Positions 10,462 to 19,917 of a stretch of DNA of 64,000 nucleotides are shown here, piece after piece. Source of the DNA: Bradyrhizobium japonicum USDA 6 (lineage in GTDB: Bacteria; Pseudomonadota; Alphaproteobacteria; Rhizobiales; Xanthobacteraceae); the NCBI RefSeq assembly GCF_000284375.1, contig NC_017249.1:2272001-2336000 (forward strand), in the 5' to 3' direction. The stretch's first letter is position 1; every line of letters starts with the position of its first letter. A program made the position numbers and the translations under genes. The notes below the pieces were generated by a model, which was not told the origin of the DNA, made no database searches, and saw only the letters and a program-made list of their open reading frames with translations.

Positions 10462-11658
10462 ATGTCTAAAGCGTTTTCGAGCGAGGTGGACGCCGGTTCG
10501 CGTGAAGAAAACGCGTCAAGACAAAAGTCAGAGTATGACGTCGCCGTCGTAGGCGGCGGATTGCTCGGCTCCGCCATTGCCTGGGGCCTCGGCCGGCTCG
10601 GCAAGAACGTGGCCGTGCTCGACGAAGGCGACATCACCAAGCGCGCCTCGCGTGCGAATTTTGCGCTGGTCTGGGTTCAGAGCAAAGGTCTGGGCATGCC
10701 CGCCTATACCGTCTGGACCGTGCGGGCGTCGGAAGCCTGGGGCCGGCTCGCCTCGGAGCTGAAGCAGCAGACCGGACTGGACGTCTCGCTCCAGCAGAAT
10801 GGCGGCTTTCATCTCACGCTCGGCGATGACGAGTTCGGCCAGCGCACCGAGCTGGTCAAGCGCATGCACAACCAGACCGGCGCTGCCGATTACAAGATGG
10901 AGATGCTCTCCGCATCCGAGGTGAAGAAGGCGTTGCCGCTGATCGGGCCGGAAGTCTCCGGCGGCAGCTATTGTCCGCTCGACGGCCACGTCAATTCGCT
11001 GCGGACCTTCCGCGCCTTCCACACCGGCTTCAGGGCATTCGGCATCGACTATTTTCCGGAGCGCCCGGTCTCGGCGATCAGCAAGAGCGGTGGCGAATTC
11101 CGCCTGACCACGCCGAGGGGCGAATTGCGCGCCGCCAAGATCGTGCTCGCGGCCGGCAATGCCAACCAGACGCTGGCGCCGATGGTCGGCCTCCACGCGC
11201 CGATGGGCCCGACCCGCGGCCAGATCGTGGTGACCGAGCGCACCATGCCGTTCCTGCCGCATCCGCTGACCACGATCCGCCAGACCGACGAGGGCACGGT
11301 GATGATCGGCGACAGCAAGGAGGACGAGCTCGACGATCGCGCCCTGAAGCATTCGGTCAGTGCCGTGATGGCCGATCGCGCGCAAAGGATGTTTCCGCAT
11401 CTGTCGCGGCTCAACGTGGTCAGGAGCTGGGCCGGCATCCGCGTGATGCCGCAGGACGGCTTTCCGATCTACGACCAGTCGGAGACGCATCCCGGTGCCT
11501 TCGTCGCCTGCTGCCATTCCGGCGTGACGCTCGCCTCCAACCACGCTTTCGAGATTGCGCGCATGGTCGCAGCTGGCGCGCTCGAGCCGGAGCTGGTCGG
11601 CGCGTTCTCGGCCAGCCGCTTCGGCGCTGCCGGTGCTGCGAACAACAGCGGCTATTAG
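10462..11658 (+). CDS. FAD-dependent oxidoreductase, DAO family (beta-like subunit 1)
   Basis: A 398-residue member of the D-amino-acid/glycine oxidase (DAO) family. After a polar extension of about 24 residues comes the FAD-binding motif YDVAVVGGGLLGSA (glycines 31-36), with the second dinucleotide strand VAVLDEGD. The C-terminal RSWAGIRVMPQDGFPI block is typical of amine and opine oxidase beta subunits. Next to a small ferredoxin-like gene and an alpha-like flavoprotein gene it looks like one subunit of a multi-subunit amine, opine or imino-acid dehydrogenase. Ribosome site GGAG lies 8 bp upstream. Confidence 0.9.
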   Translation: MSKAFSSEVDAGSREENASRQKSEYDVAVVGGGLLGSAIAWGLGRLGKNVAVLDEGDITKRASRANFALVWVQSKGLGMPAYTVWTVRASEAWGRLASELKQQTGLDVSLQQNGGFHLTLGDDEFGQRTELVKRMHNQTGAADYKMEMLSASEVKKALPLIGPEVSGGSYCPLDGHVNSLRTFRAFHTGFRAFGIDYFPERPVSAISKSGGEFRLTTPRGELRAAKIVLAAGNANQTLAPMVGLHAPMGPTRGQIVVTERTMPFLPHPLTTIRQTDEGTVMIGDSKEDELDDRALKHSVSAVMADRAQRMFPHLSRLNVVRSWAGIRVMPQDGFPIYDQSETHPGAFVACCHSGVTLASNHAFEIARMVAAGALEPELVGAFSASRFGAAGAANNSGY

Positions 11659-11687
11659 AGATATCTAAAGGAGCCAAGAGGCATCCC

Positions 11688-11984
11688 ATGTTTAGACGAT
11701 CCGAGCAGGACAAGCGACCGCAGGTCCAGATCTTCGTGGATGGCACGGCCATCGCGGCGCGCCAGGGCGACACCGTCTCCGCCGCGCTGCTGGCCTCCGG
11801 CCGCGACGCGCGCCGTTCCACCGCCGTGAGCGGCGCGCCGCGTCTGCCTTATTGCATGATGGGCGTGTGCTTCGACTGCCTCGTCACCATCGACGGCGTC
11901 GGTAACCGCCAGGGCTGCCTCGTGCCCGTCGCCGAGGGCATGCAGATCGAGATTCAGATGGGCAAGCGGGAGATCGGAAAATGA
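11688..11984 (+). CDS. (2Fe-2S)-binding protein, small (gamma) subunit of an amine/opine oxidase
   Basis: A 98-residue protein with four cysteines at 56, 61, 64 and 77 (C-x4-C-x2-C-x12-C), the plant-type 2Fe-2S ligand set of the Fer2_4 family. Such small proteins are the electron-transfer gamma subunits of opine oxidases, D-hydroxyproline or proline dehydrogenases and HcnA of hydrogen cyanide synthase. A strong AAAGGAG site precedes the ATG at 11688. The stop overlaps the alpha-like gene by 4 bp. The reading frame extends far upstream but that part is a shadow of the DAO gene. Confidence 0.92.
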   Translation: MFRRSEQDKRPQVQIFVDGTAIAARQGDTVSAALLASGRDARRSTAVSGAPRLPYCMMGVCFDCLVTIDGVGNRQGCLVPVAEGMQIEIQMGKREIGK

Positions 11985-13399
11985 CTGTGGCTCCCAAGCG
12001 CGAAGCCTATGACGTCGTGGTGATCGGTGCCGGGCCCGCCGGCCTCGCGGCCGCTGCGACGTCCGCCGAAGCCGGCCTGTCGACGCTGCTGCTCGACGAG
12101 AACATCGGCCCCGGCGGCCAGGTGTTTCGCGCCATCTCGTCCACGCCGGTCACCGAGCGCAACCAGCTCGGCGCCGATTATTGGGTCGGTGCGGATCTCG
12201 TCCAGGCGCTACGCGCGAGCAATGCTGAAGTCATTCATCGTGCAACGGTCTGGAGCCTCGACCGCAACCTCGAAATCGCTGTCTCCATCGGTGGCGCGTC
12301 CGCCTTCGTCAAGGCGAAGCGCGTGATCCTAGCGACTGGCGCGCTGGAGCGGCCGTTCCCGATTCCCGGCTGGACCTTGCCGGGCGTGATGACCGCAGGC
12401 GCCGCGCAGACGATGCTGAAATCATCGGCGCTGGTGCCTGACGGACGCACGGTGATCGCGGGGCAGGGGCCTCTGCTCTGGCTGCTCGCCGCGCAGATAT
12501 TGCGGCTGGGCGGCCGCATCGACCGCATCCTCGACACCACCGAGCGCGGCAATTACTTCGCCGCGTTGCCGCACGCCGTCGCCTTCCTGACCTCGCCCTA
12601 TTTCACCAAGGGCCTGTCGATGATGCGCGAGGTCAAGGCGAAGGTGCAGGTTGTCTCGGGTGTGACCGAGCTAGCTGCGGCTGGCGAGGGCCAACTCGCG
12701 AGCGTGAGCTATGTCGCCGGCGGCAAGCGTGAGACGATTCCGGCGGACCTGTTGCTGCTGCATCAGGGCGTCGTGCCCAACGTCAATCTGGCGATGTCGG
12801 CGGGAATCGAGCATCGCTGGGACGATCTGCAACTGTGCTGGTCGCCCGTGCTCGACGCGAGCGGCAATTCATCGGTCGCGGGCATCGCGATCGCTGGTGA
12901 CGGGGCCGGCATCGGTGGTGCCAATGCGGCCGTGGTCCGTGGCCGCATCGCGGCGCGCGCGGCGGTGGAGGCATTGGCGCCTGCGGTTGCGACAAAACTT
13001 GCGCCGATGGCGACGCTCCGCGCCGATCTCGCCAAGGCCGAGCGCGGCCGCGTCTTCCTCGACACGCTGTTCCGCCCCGCGCGGCAGTTCCGCATTCCCA
13101 CGGGCGACACCATCGTGTGCCGCTGCGAGGAAGTCACCGCGAAGGACATTCTCGATGCCGTTGCCATCGGCGCGACCGGCCCGAACCAGCTCAAGGCCTA
13201 TCGCCGCACCGGCATGGGCCCGTGCCAGGGCCGGCTCTGCGGCCTCACCGTGACCGAGCTGATGGCGCAGGCGCGGGGCAAGACGGCACAGGAGATCGGC
13301 TATTACCGGCTGCGCGCGCCGGTCAAGCCGATCACGCTCGCCGAGCTCGCCGCCGTCCCGAAGAGCGAGGCCGACATTAAGGCCGTGGTGCGCGGATGA
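11981..13399 (+). CDS. FAD/NAD(P)-binding oxidoreductase (opine oxidase alpha / HcnB-like)
   Basis: A 472-residue flavoprotein. The N-terminal Rossmann motif is VVVIGAGPAGLAAA (about 13-26); a second nucleotide motif follows near RTVIAGQGPLLW. Near residues 375-430 lies a BFD-like 2Fe-2S domain with C-x-C (CRCEEVT) and C-x4-C (GPCQGRLCG). This is the make-up of opine oxidase and hydroxyproline dehydrogenase alpha subunits and of HcnB. It should pass electrons from the beta-type flavin subunit to the respiratory chain or quinone. It overlaps both neighbours by 4 bp. Confidence 0.92.
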   Translation: MTVAPKREAYDVVVIGAGPAGLAAAATSAEAGLSTLLLDENIGPGGQVFRAISSTPVTERNQLGADYWVGADLVQALRASNAEVIHRATVWSLDRNLEIAVSIGGASAFVKAKRVILATGALERPFPIPGWTLPGVMTAGAAQTMLKSSALVPDGRTVIAGQGPLLWLLAAQILRLGGRIDRILDTTERGNYFAALPHAVAFLTSPYFTKGLSMMREVKAKVQVVSGVTELAAAGEGQLASVSYVAGGKRETIPADLLLLHQGVVPNVNLAMSAGIEHRWDDLQLCWSPVLDASGNSSVAGIAIAGDGAGIGGANAAVVRGRIAARAAVEALAPAVATKLAPMATLRADLAKAERGRVFLDTLFRPARQFRIPTGDTIVCRCEEVTAKDILDAVAIGATGPNQLKAYRRTGMGPCQGRLCGLTVTELMAQARGKTAQEIGYYRLRAPVKPITLAELAAVPKSEADIKAVVRG

Positions 13400-14517
13400 C
13401 GATAAACGTGGATGCGATCGTCGTCGGCGGCGGCATCCACGGATGCTCGACCGCGCTGCATCTGTGCCTCGCCGGCATGAAGCCGGTGCTGATCGAGAAA
13501 GACTACGCCGGCCGCCATGCTTCCGGCGTCAACGCCGGCGGCGTCCGCCAGCTCGCGCGGCACGTGCCCGAAATCCCGCTCTCGATCCGCTCGATGGGGA
13601 TCTGGGAGAAGATCACCGATCTCCTCGACGACGATTGCAGCTTTGAGAGTTACGGTCAGGTTCTCGTCGCGGAGAACGAGGAGGAGCTCGCGGTCTGCCG
13701 CGCGCGTGTCGCTGAGCTGAACGCGCTCGGCTTCACCCATGAGGAGCTGATCGACGCGACTGAATTGCGGCGGCTGGTGCCGGCGGTGGCTGAAACTTGC
13801 CCCGGCGGGGTCGTCTCGCGGCGCGATGGCGCCGCCAATCCGGCGCAGACGACGACGGCGTTCCGGCGCAAGGCCGAGCAGCTCGGCGCGACCGTGCGCG
13901 AGGGCGTGGCTGCCAGCAACATCCGTCAGAGCGGCGGCCTCTGGCACGTCGATGTCGGCGCCGAGACTTATGCCGCGCCGGTGCTCGTCAATGCCGCCGG
14001 CGCCTGGGCCGGGAACATCGCCGCTGCGCTCGGCGAGCCCGTTCCGGTCGAGACCGTGGCGCCGATGCTGATGATCACCTCGCGCGTGCCGCACTTCATC
14101 GACCCCGTCGTGATCCTGCGCGGGCGCAAACTGTCCTTCAAGCAATTCTCCAACGGCACCGTGCTGATCGGCGGCGGCCATCTGGCGACGCCCTATCAGG
14201 ATCGCAACGAGACCGTGCTGGACTGGAAGAGCCTCGCGATCAGCGCGCGCACCGTGTTCGAGCTGTTCCCGGTGATGCGCAGCGCGACGATCGTCCGCGC
14301 CTGGGCCGGCATCGAGGCGAAGATGAAGGACGATATTCCTGTGTTCGGTCCGAGCAGCCGGCACAAGGGGCTCTATCACCAGTTCGGCTTCTCGCTGCAT
14401 GGCTTCCAGCTCGGCCCCGGCGCCGGCGCCGTGATGGCCGAGCTGATCGTCAACGGAGGCTCCCAGACCCGTGTCAGCGATCTCGGCATCGACCGTTTCC
14501 ATCCTTCCACGCTCTAA
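13396..14517 (+). CDS. FAD-dependent oxidoreductase, DAO family (beta-like subunit 2)
   Basis: A 373-residue DAO-family flavoprotein starting INVDAIVVGGGIHGCSTA, the FAD-binding motif. It contains the family blocks SGVNAGGVRQL and the C-terminal RAWAGIEAKMKDDIPVFG. It is the second DAO-type subunit in the same operon, related to but clearly distinct from the one at 10462. One may act with the alpha and gamma subunits and the other alone or on a second substrate (inference). It overlaps the alpha-like gene by 4 bp and is followed 12 bp later by a RidA gene. Confidence 0.9.
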   Translation: MTINVDAIVVGGGIHGCSTALHLCLAGMKPVLIEKDYAGRHASGVNAGGVRQLARHVPEIPLSIRSMGIWEKITDLLDDDCSFESYGQVLVAENEEELAVCRARVAELNALGFTHEELIDATELRRLVPAVAETCPGGVVSRRDGAANPAQTTTAFRRKAEQLGATVREGVAASNIRQSGGLWHVDVGAETYAAPVLVNAAGAWAGNIAAALGEPVPVETVAPMLMITSRVPHFIDPVVILRGRKLSFKQFSNGTVLIGGGHLATPYQDRNETVLDWKSLAISARTVFELFPVMRSATIVRAWAGIEAKMKDDIPVFGPSSRHKGLYHQFGFSLHGFQLGPGAGAVMAELIVNGGSQTRVSDLGIDRFHPSTL

Positions 14518-14529
14518 GAAGAGGACATC

Positions 14530-14877
14530 ATGAGCATCACCCGCAGCATCCGCACGCCCATCATGCACCGCGCCGTCGAGGCCAACGGCTTCGTCTTCAT
14601 CGGCGGCACCATCGCCGACGACACCTCGGTCTCGATGGGCGATCAGACCCGCAACATCCTCGGCAAGATCGCCGGCTATCTGAAGGAAGCCGGCACCGAC
14701 AAGTCGCGCGTCGTCAGCACCTCGATCTTCGTCACGGATCTGTCCAAGAAGAAGGAGATGGACGCGGCCTGGACCGAGTTCTTCGGCGACAACCTGCCGA
14801 CGCGCGCCACCGTCGGCGTCGCCGATCTCGGCGGCGGCGCGCTGATCGAGGTGGTGGTCACCGCGCTCAAGGGCTGA
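14530..14877 (+). CDS. RidA family protein (reactive imine/enamine deaminase)
   Basis: A 115-residue YjgF/YER057c/UK114 (RidA) protein. It has the conserved core NGFVFIGGTIADD, NILGKIAGYLKEAG and a C-terminal TRATVGVADLGGGALIEVVV. RidA proteins hydrolyse 2-imino acids produced by flavin oxidases and PLP enzymes. Its place at the end of an amine-oxidase operon fits clean-up of the imine product. The arginine usual for substrate carboxylate binding is present in PTRATV. Ribosome site AGAGGA lies upstream. Confidence 0.92.
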   Translation: MSITRSIRTPIMHRAVEANGFVFIGGTIADDTSVSMGDQTRNILGKIAGYLKEAGTDKSRVVSTSIFVTDLSKKKEMDAAWTEFFGDNLPTRATVGVADLGGGALIEVVVTALKG

Positions 14878-15017
14878 TGGCGCTCTTGCCTCTTCTCTCG
14901 GCCCTCCTCACGGATCCGTGATCGAAACATGACGAAGATATAATGATCGGAATCGGCTGCGACACTTTGACGCGCGACCGGTTCCGTTTATCAGTAGGGC
15001 ATCTGGCGGAAATGCCC

Positions 15018-15737
15018 ATGTCCTCGCAGACCAACAATAACAAGCTGACGATCAAATTTCGCTGCCCCGGAGAGCTGGAGGGACTGCTGCCGCAGCCAAC
15101 CCCGGCAAATCTTGGCGTTCCCGACTGGCTCAAGTCGATGCCGGCGACGGCCTTCAGTGCCCTCAATCAGCAGGACGACGAGACGATCAAGCGCTGTCCG
15201 CCCTTCATCGATGCGATGACATGCGGTTTTCTGATTCCGCTGATCTGCGATCTGCGGGTCGAAGACGGCGAGGTTAGCTGGGACAACGACATCCCGCCGG
15301 GCGGCGAGATCGATTTTCCGCGCTCCCCGATCAGCTTTCACGATCAGGGGCAGCTGACGGGCTCGCCGCTGTTCGAGGCCGATCGCTTCGTCATCAAGTT
15401 TCACAATCTCTGGACCATCGAAGCACCGGAGGGCTACGCGTTGTTCTTCACGCATCCGGTCAATCGCTTCGATCTGCCCTTCACGACGCTGAGCGGTCTC
15501 GTCGATTGCGATCGCTATCGCGACAGCTGGATTCACTTTCCGGCCCACTGGCACAACACCAGCTTTCGCGGCGTGCTGCCCAAGGGCACGCCGATCGCGC
15601 AATGCATTCCGGTCAAGCGTGAGGATTGGAGCAGGCAAACCTCGGCCTTCACCGAGGATGAAGCGCAGAAGGTCCACGCCCTGCGCGCCGCGCTGAAGCG
15701 CGAGCCGGGTCTGTACCGGCGGAAATTCAGGGCGTAG
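15018..15737 (+). CDS. Conserved hypothetical protein
   Basis: About 239 residues, soluble, with no signal peptide or membrane segment. It begins MSSQTNNNKLTIKFRCPGEL and has many aromatic and proline residues, including CPPFIDAMTCGFLIPLICD and FHNLWTIEAPEGYALFFTHP. I do not recognise a named family with confidence. The ATG at 15018 is preceded by GGCGGA at a proper distance; starts at 15012 and 14943 are possible. It does not look like part of the amine operon, from which it is separated by about 140 bp. Its last 11 bp overlap the end of the converging TPR gene. Confidence 0.75.
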   Translation: MSSQTNNNKLTIKFRCPGELEGLLPQPTPANLGVPDWLKSMPATAFSALNQQDDETIKRCPPFIDAMTCGFLIPLICDLRVEDGEVSWDNDIPPGGEIDFPRSPISFHDQGQLTGSPLFEADRFVIKFHNLWTIEAPEGYALFFTHPVNRFDLPFTTLSGLVDCDRYRDSWIHFPAHWHNTSFRGVLPKGTPIAQCIPVKREDWSRQTSAFTEDEAQKVHALRAALKREPGLYRRKFRA

Positions 15738-16596
15738 CCCGCTCGGGCCTGGCTCCCAGGAATTTCGCCGCCTCGCTCGGGCGGAAGAAGAAGCGGCCGT
15801 GCGACGAGGCGGCGAGCGTGAGGGCGGCGCGGCTGAGCATCTGCGGCCGTCCGCCATACACGGACCGCAGCGCCGCCTCGCCGCCATCGCGTTCGCCCAT
15901 CTCCATCAGGCAGATCGCGAGATTGGCGCGGGAGAGAGTGTCGTCCGGACGAAGCCCGAGCGCGTGGCGATAGGTGTCGGCGGCCTCGGCATAGGCGCCG
16001 TCGAGAAGCTCGGCCCAGGCAAGTTCGGTCAGAATATCGGTGCGTCCCGGCGCGATCGCGCGCGCCGCGGTCAGCACGGTACGCGCTTTGGCGCGATTGT
16101 TATTCCGGACATGCATGCGGCCAAGGTCGAGTTGCAGATCGACGCTGGCCGGGGCGAGCGTCAGGGCTTGCTCGATCATCCCGACCGCCTTGCCAACCTC
16201 GCCGGCGTTCGCAAGCTGGCCCGCCAGCTCCTGGAACGCGGGCAGATAGGGCGGACGGCGCGCCGCGGTTCGCCGCAGTTGCGCCAGTCCATCGCTTCTG
16301 CGCCGTGCGGCACACAGCACATGGCCGAGCAACGTCTCGATCTCTGGATCGCCATTGCGCTTCGCGGCTTTCTCCAGCGGCGCAATCGCCTCCTCCGCAC
16401 GCTCCTGGCCGAGCAGGGCGTGGGCGAGGATCAGCACGGCATTCCGGTCGGTGCGATTTGATTTCAGGGCTTCGGTCGCAAGCTGCCTTGCAATGTCGAA
16501 CTGCTTTGCACGTAGCGCAAGAAAGGCTTGCTGAAGCAGTTGGGCGAGGGGGCTATTCGGCTTGCCGCTCAAGAGATGGCCTCTTGGTTGAGACAC
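15727..16596 (-). CDS. Tetratricopeptide repeat protein
   Basis: A 289-residue protein made almost wholly of TPR-type helix pairs from about residue 15 to 245, for example QFDIARQLATEALKSNRTD, EVGKAVGMIEQALTLAP and GAYAEAADTYRHALGLRPDD. Such repeats bind other proteins. There is no signal peptide. It converges on the unknown gene at 15018 and overlaps its end by 11 bp, and diverges from the ABC-F gene. No partner can be named. Confidence 0.85.
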   Translation of the reverse strand: MSQPRGHLLSGKPNSPLAQLLQQAFLALRAKQFDIARQLATEALKSNRTDRNAVLILAHALLGQERAEEAIAPLEKAAKRNGDPEIETLLGHVLCAARRRSDGLAQLRRTAARRPPYLPAFQELAGQLANAGEVGKAVGMIEQALTLAPASVDLQLDLGRMHVRNNNRAKARTVLTAARAIAPGRTDILTELAWAELLDGAYAEAADTYRHALGLRPDDTLSRANLAICLMEMGERDGGEAALRSVYGGRPQMLSRAALTLAASSHGRFFFRPSEAAKFLGARPERATP

Positions 16597-16750
16597 GTTG
16601 TTTTTTGCCCCTTACCGCATGCCTCATGCAGCGTCCATCAACAGCTTCGTGATGCTTTGCTGATTGGCCCGGACGCGTCGCACAGAATGCGCCTTGATCT
16701 CGGCGCCCGGCGGGATTATCAGCGAGACATCAATCAGGAGTTTCGCATCC

Positions 16751-16849
16751 ATGGATTCCACCCCGACCGCAACGCCCATCCGCCTTGCTCACGGGGAATT
16801 CCATGCCTGCATCGATCATTCTGTCGAACCTCTCGCTGTCCACGCCTGA
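16751..16849 (+). promoter_or_regulatory. Candidate leader ORF (32 aa) overlapping the ABC-F start
   Basis: An ATG at 16751 with an AGGAG ribosome site ending 10 bp upstream opens a 32-codon frame ending at TGA 16847-16849. It runs past the ABC-F start codon at 16803 in another frame. Overlapping leader frames of this kind can govern translation of resistance-type ABC-F genes when ribosomes stall. The arrangement is seen directly; the regulatory role is inference. Confidence 0.4.
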
Positions 16850-18398
16850 CGGCCGTCCTCTCCTTTCCGACCTCAACCTGACATTCGGCACTGAGCGAGC
16901 CGCCCTCGTCGGCCGCAACGGCGTCGGGAAAACGACGCTGCTTGCGTCGATTGCCGGGGAGCGTGGTCCCCAGTCCGGACGCGTTCTGGTCAACGGCACC
17001 ATCGGTCTGCTGCGCCAGGATGTGCAGTCGCCTGCGGGCGCGACCGTGGCCGATCTGTTCGGTGTGCGGCACGCCCTCGAGCTGCTGCGCAGTGCCGAAC
17101 GTGGCGATGCTTCGGCCGACGATATCGCCGCGATCGACTGGACGCTCGAAACGCGGTTGGAGGCTGCGCTGGCGCGCCTCGGCTTCGATGCGTCTTCCGA
17201 TACGGAGCTATCGTGCCTTTCCGGCGGCCAGATCACACGCGTTCGTCTCGCCGCACTGGTCTTCGCCGAGCCGGACTTTCTGCTGCTGGACGAGCCTACC
17301 AATAATCTCGACCGGGATGGGCGCAAGGCGGTGACTGATCTCCTTGCCGCCTGGCGCGGCGGCGCGATTGTCGTCAGCCATGACCGGGGCCTGCTCGACA
17401 CGATGGATGCGATCGTCGAGCTGACATCGCTCGGCGCCACGCGATACGGCGGCAACTGGACCAGCTACCGCGCGCAGAAGGCAGTGGAGCTTGCGGCTGT
17501 GAGGCACGACCTCGCGCATGCCGAGAGGCGCCTGTCCGAGATCGACGGCAAGGCGCAGGAGGCCGCTGAGAAGAAAGCGCGCAAAGACAGCGGCGGCAGG
17601 AAGAAGCGTGCCAAGGGTGACATGCCGCGAATCCTGGCCGGCGCGCGCAAGGACCGTAGCGAAGACACCGGCGGCAAGACCGCACAGATCGCCGAGCGGC
17701 GGCGCGGGGAGGCTCTCGAAGCCGTCGACACCGCGCGCCAGCGGATCGAGATCCTTCAACCGCTGTCGGTGAAACTGCCAGCGACGAAACTGCCGGCGGG
17801 CAGGGAGGTGCTTTGGCTTGACGAGGTCAGAGCCGGCTATCAGCCGGAGCAGCCGGTTCTGCGCGATCTCTCGCTCACGCTTGTCGGTCCGGAGCGCGTC
17901 GCGCTGGTCGGGCCTAACGGCTCCGGCAAGACGACGCTGCTGAAGCTGATTGCCGGCGAGTTGCGCCCGTTCGCGGGCACCGTGCGGGTCAGGCCGGACT
18001 TCGCGCTGTTCGACCAGAAGGTCAGCCTGCTCGACCCTGAGATCTCCATCCTGGAAAACTTCCGGCGTCTCAATCCGAAGGCGGGGGCGAATGAATGCCA
18101 TGCCGCGCTCGCGCGCTTCATGTTTCGCGCCGATGCGGCCCTGCAGATCGTCGGGAGCCTGAGCGGCGGGCAGCTGTTTCGTGCGGGCCTTGCCTGCGTT
18201 CTAGGCGGGTCGACGCCGCCGTCCCTGCTCATCCTGGACGAGCCGACCAATCATCTCGACATCGAGTCCATCGAAGCCGTCGAGGCTGGCTTGAGGGCCT
18301 ATGACGGCGCACTGCTCGTGGTCAGTCACGACCAGGCGTTCCTGCAGGCGATCGATATCACGCGCAGGGTCGAGCTGGTCGCCAGCTCGGCTCTCTAA
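16803..18398 (+). CDS. ABC-F family ATP-binding protein
   Basis: A 531-residue soluble protein with two ABC domains in tandem and no membrane segment. Domain 1 has Walker A GRNGVGKTT (37-45), signature LSGGQITRVRLAAL and Walker B LLLDEPTNNLD. A charged, lysine-rich linker (about 240-300) follows. Domain 2 has GPNGSGKTT, LSGGQLFRAGLACVL and LLILDEPTNHLD. ABC-F proteins act on the ribosome, clearing stalls or protecting against antibiotics bound in the exit tunnel or peptidyl centre. I chose the ATG at 16803, where the protein aligns with the family start; a TTG at 16785 is the only longer option. It stands alone. Confidence 0.92.
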   Translation: MPASIILSNLSLSTPDGRPLLSDLNLTFGTERAALVGRNGVGKTTLLASIAGERGPQSGRVLVNGTIGLLRQDVQSPAGATVADLFGVRHALELLRSAERGDASADDIAAIDWTLETRLEAALARLGFDASSDTELSCLSGGQITRVRLAALVFAEPDFLLLDEPTNNLDRDGRKAVTDLLAAWRGGAIVVSHDRGLLDTMDAIVELTSLGATRYGGNWTSYRAQKAVELAAVRHDLAHAERRLSEIDGKAQEAAEKKARKDSGGRKKRAKGDMPRILAGARKDRSEDTGGKTAQIAERRRGEALEAVDTARQRIEILQPLSVKLPATKLPAGREVLWLDEVRAGYQPEQPVLRDLSLTLVGPERVALVGPNGSGKTTLLKLIAGELRPFAGTVRVRPDFALFDQKVSLLDPEISILENFRRLNPKAGANECHAALARFMFRADAALQIVGSLSGGQLFRAGLACVLGGSTPPSLLILDEPTNHLDIESIEAVEAGLRAYDGALLVVSHDQAFLQAIDITRRVELVASSAL

Positions 18399-18415
18399 GG
18401 CTCGTTGGTCGACGA

Positions 18416-18450
18416 CAAAAACCCGACGCCCTGCCCCCAGCGCGTCGGGT
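18416..18450 (-). terminator. Rho-independent terminator of dctA
   Basis: On the minus strand an 8-bp stem (ACCCGACG paired with CGTCGGGT, 18421-18428 and 18443-18450) is followed by TTTTTGTCG. It lies 99 bp after the dctA stop and may also serve the converging ABC-F gene. Confidence 0.65.
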
Positions 18451-18548
18451 GGAAAGATAGATTATCAATCGGTGATCCCAACGCCATTGTTGTGACGCGT
18501 GCCTCGCCAATTCTCCAGTCCGGGAGACTACCGGCTGCGTGGCGCGGC

Positions 18549-19883
18549 CTACGAGGCCGCGCTGCCGCCCGGTTCCAGCGCCTCGCCCATCTCCAGCGGA
18601 TGAGCCATGGTTTCGTGCAGCGCCTCGCGATCGAGCTCGCCTTCGGAGATGCTGATGACGACGCAGGCGACGCCGTTGCCGATCAGGTTGGTGAGCGCGC
18701 GGCATTCGCTCATGAACTTGTCGATCCCGACCAGGATCGCGATCGACTGGATCGGAATGTCGGGAACGATCGAGAGCGTCGCGGCAAGCGTGATGAAGCC
18801 GGCGCCGGTCACGCCCGAGGCGCCCTTCGAGGTGATCATGGCGATGCCGAGAATGCCGAGCTCCTGCCAGATCGTCAGATGGGTGTTGGTCGCCTGCGCC
18901 AGGAACAGCGTCGCCAGCGTCATGTAGATGTTGGTGCCGTCGAGGTTGAAGCTGTAGCCGGTCGGAATGACCAGGCCTACCACCGAGCGCGAGGCGCCGA
19001 GATGCTCCATCTTCTGGATCATCTGCGGCAGCACCGTTTCCGACGAGGAGGTGCCGAGCACGATCAGGAGTTCGTCCTTGATGTAGGCGATGAAGCGCAG
19101 GATCGAGAAGCCGGAGAGCCGCGCGATCGAGCCCAGCACGATCAACACGAACAGGATGCTGGTGAGATAGAACGTGCCGATCAGGGCGGCGAGGTTGAGC
19201 AGGGAGCCGAGGCCGTAGGCGCCGACGGTGAAGGCCATCGCGCCGAACGCGCCGATCGGCGCCACGCGCACGATGATGCGGATGATGCCGAAGAACATTT
19301 TCGCGGCCTTGTCGATCGCTTCCGCGATCGGCTCGCCGGCCTTGCCGAGGAAGGCGATGGCGAAGCCCGACAGGATCGAGATCAGCAGCACCTGAAGCAG
19401 GTCGCCGCGCGCGATCGCGCCCACATAGCTGTCGGGGATGATCGCCATCAGATGGGCGACGATGCCCTCTTCCTTGGCCTTGGTGACGTAGGTCGCGACC
19501 GACTTCGGATCGATCGTGGCGGGATCGATGTTGAAGCCGTGCCCGGGCTGGAGAATCTCGCCGACCAGAAGGCCGATGGCGAGCGCGACGGTCGAGACCG
19601 TCTCGAAATAGATCAGCGACTTCAGCCCGACCCGGCCGACGCGCTTGAGGTCGCCCATCGAGGAAATGCCGTGCACCACGGTGCAGAAGATCACCGGCGC
19701 GATCATCATCTTGATCAGCGCGATGAAGCCGTCGCCGAGCGGCTTCAGCTCCTTGCCGAGATCGGGATAGAAATAGCCGATGAGCACCCCGAGCGCGATC
19801 GCGATCAGCACCTGGATGTAGAGGATCTTGTACCAGGGTTGATGCCGGCGATGGATGGCTGGCTGGATCGCGACTTGTGTCAT
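18549..19883 (-). CDS. dctA: C4-dicarboxylate:cation symporter DctA
   Basis: A 444-residue inner-membrane carrier of the DAACS family. It starts [24 protein letters not shown] and shows the family blocks [26 protein letters not shown] (re-entrant serine-rich hairpin), [13 protein letters not shown] and the C-terminal [13 protein letters not shown]. DctA takes up succinate, fumarate and malate and is needed for carbon supply to rhizobia in nodules. The length equals that of known rhizobial DctA. I use the start at 19883; longer frames lack homologous sequence. No sigma-54 box was found upstream by eye. Confidence 0.95.
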   Translation of the reverse strand: MTQVAIQPAIHRRHQPWYKILYIQVLIAIALGVLIGYFYPDLGKELKPLGDGFIALIKMMIAPVIFCTVVHGISSMGDLKRVGRVGLKSLIYFETVSTVALAIGLLVGEILQPGHGFNIDPATIDPKSVATYVTKAKEEGIVAHLMAIIPDSYVGAIARGDLLQVLLISILSGFAIAFLGKAGEPIAEAIDKAAKMFFGIIRIIVRVAPIGAFGAMAFTVGAYGLGSLLNLAALIGTFYLTSILFVLIVLGSIARLSGFSILRFIAYIKDELLIVLGTSSSETVLPQMIQKMEHLGASRSVVGLVIPTGYSFNLDGTNIYMTLATLFLAQATNTHLTIWQELGILGIAMITSKGASGVTGAGFITLAATLSIVPDIPIQSIAILVGIDKFMSECRALTNLIGNGVACVVISISEGELDREALHETMAHPLEMGEALEPGGSAAS

Positions 19884-19917
19884 AGTGTGTGCCCCGGAGC
19901 GCCTTGATTTTTGATTC

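Noticed and set aside
18405..19907. A 500-codon plus-strand frame across dctA
   Set aside because: Composition (Asp, Arg, His repeats) shows it is a shadow of dctA.
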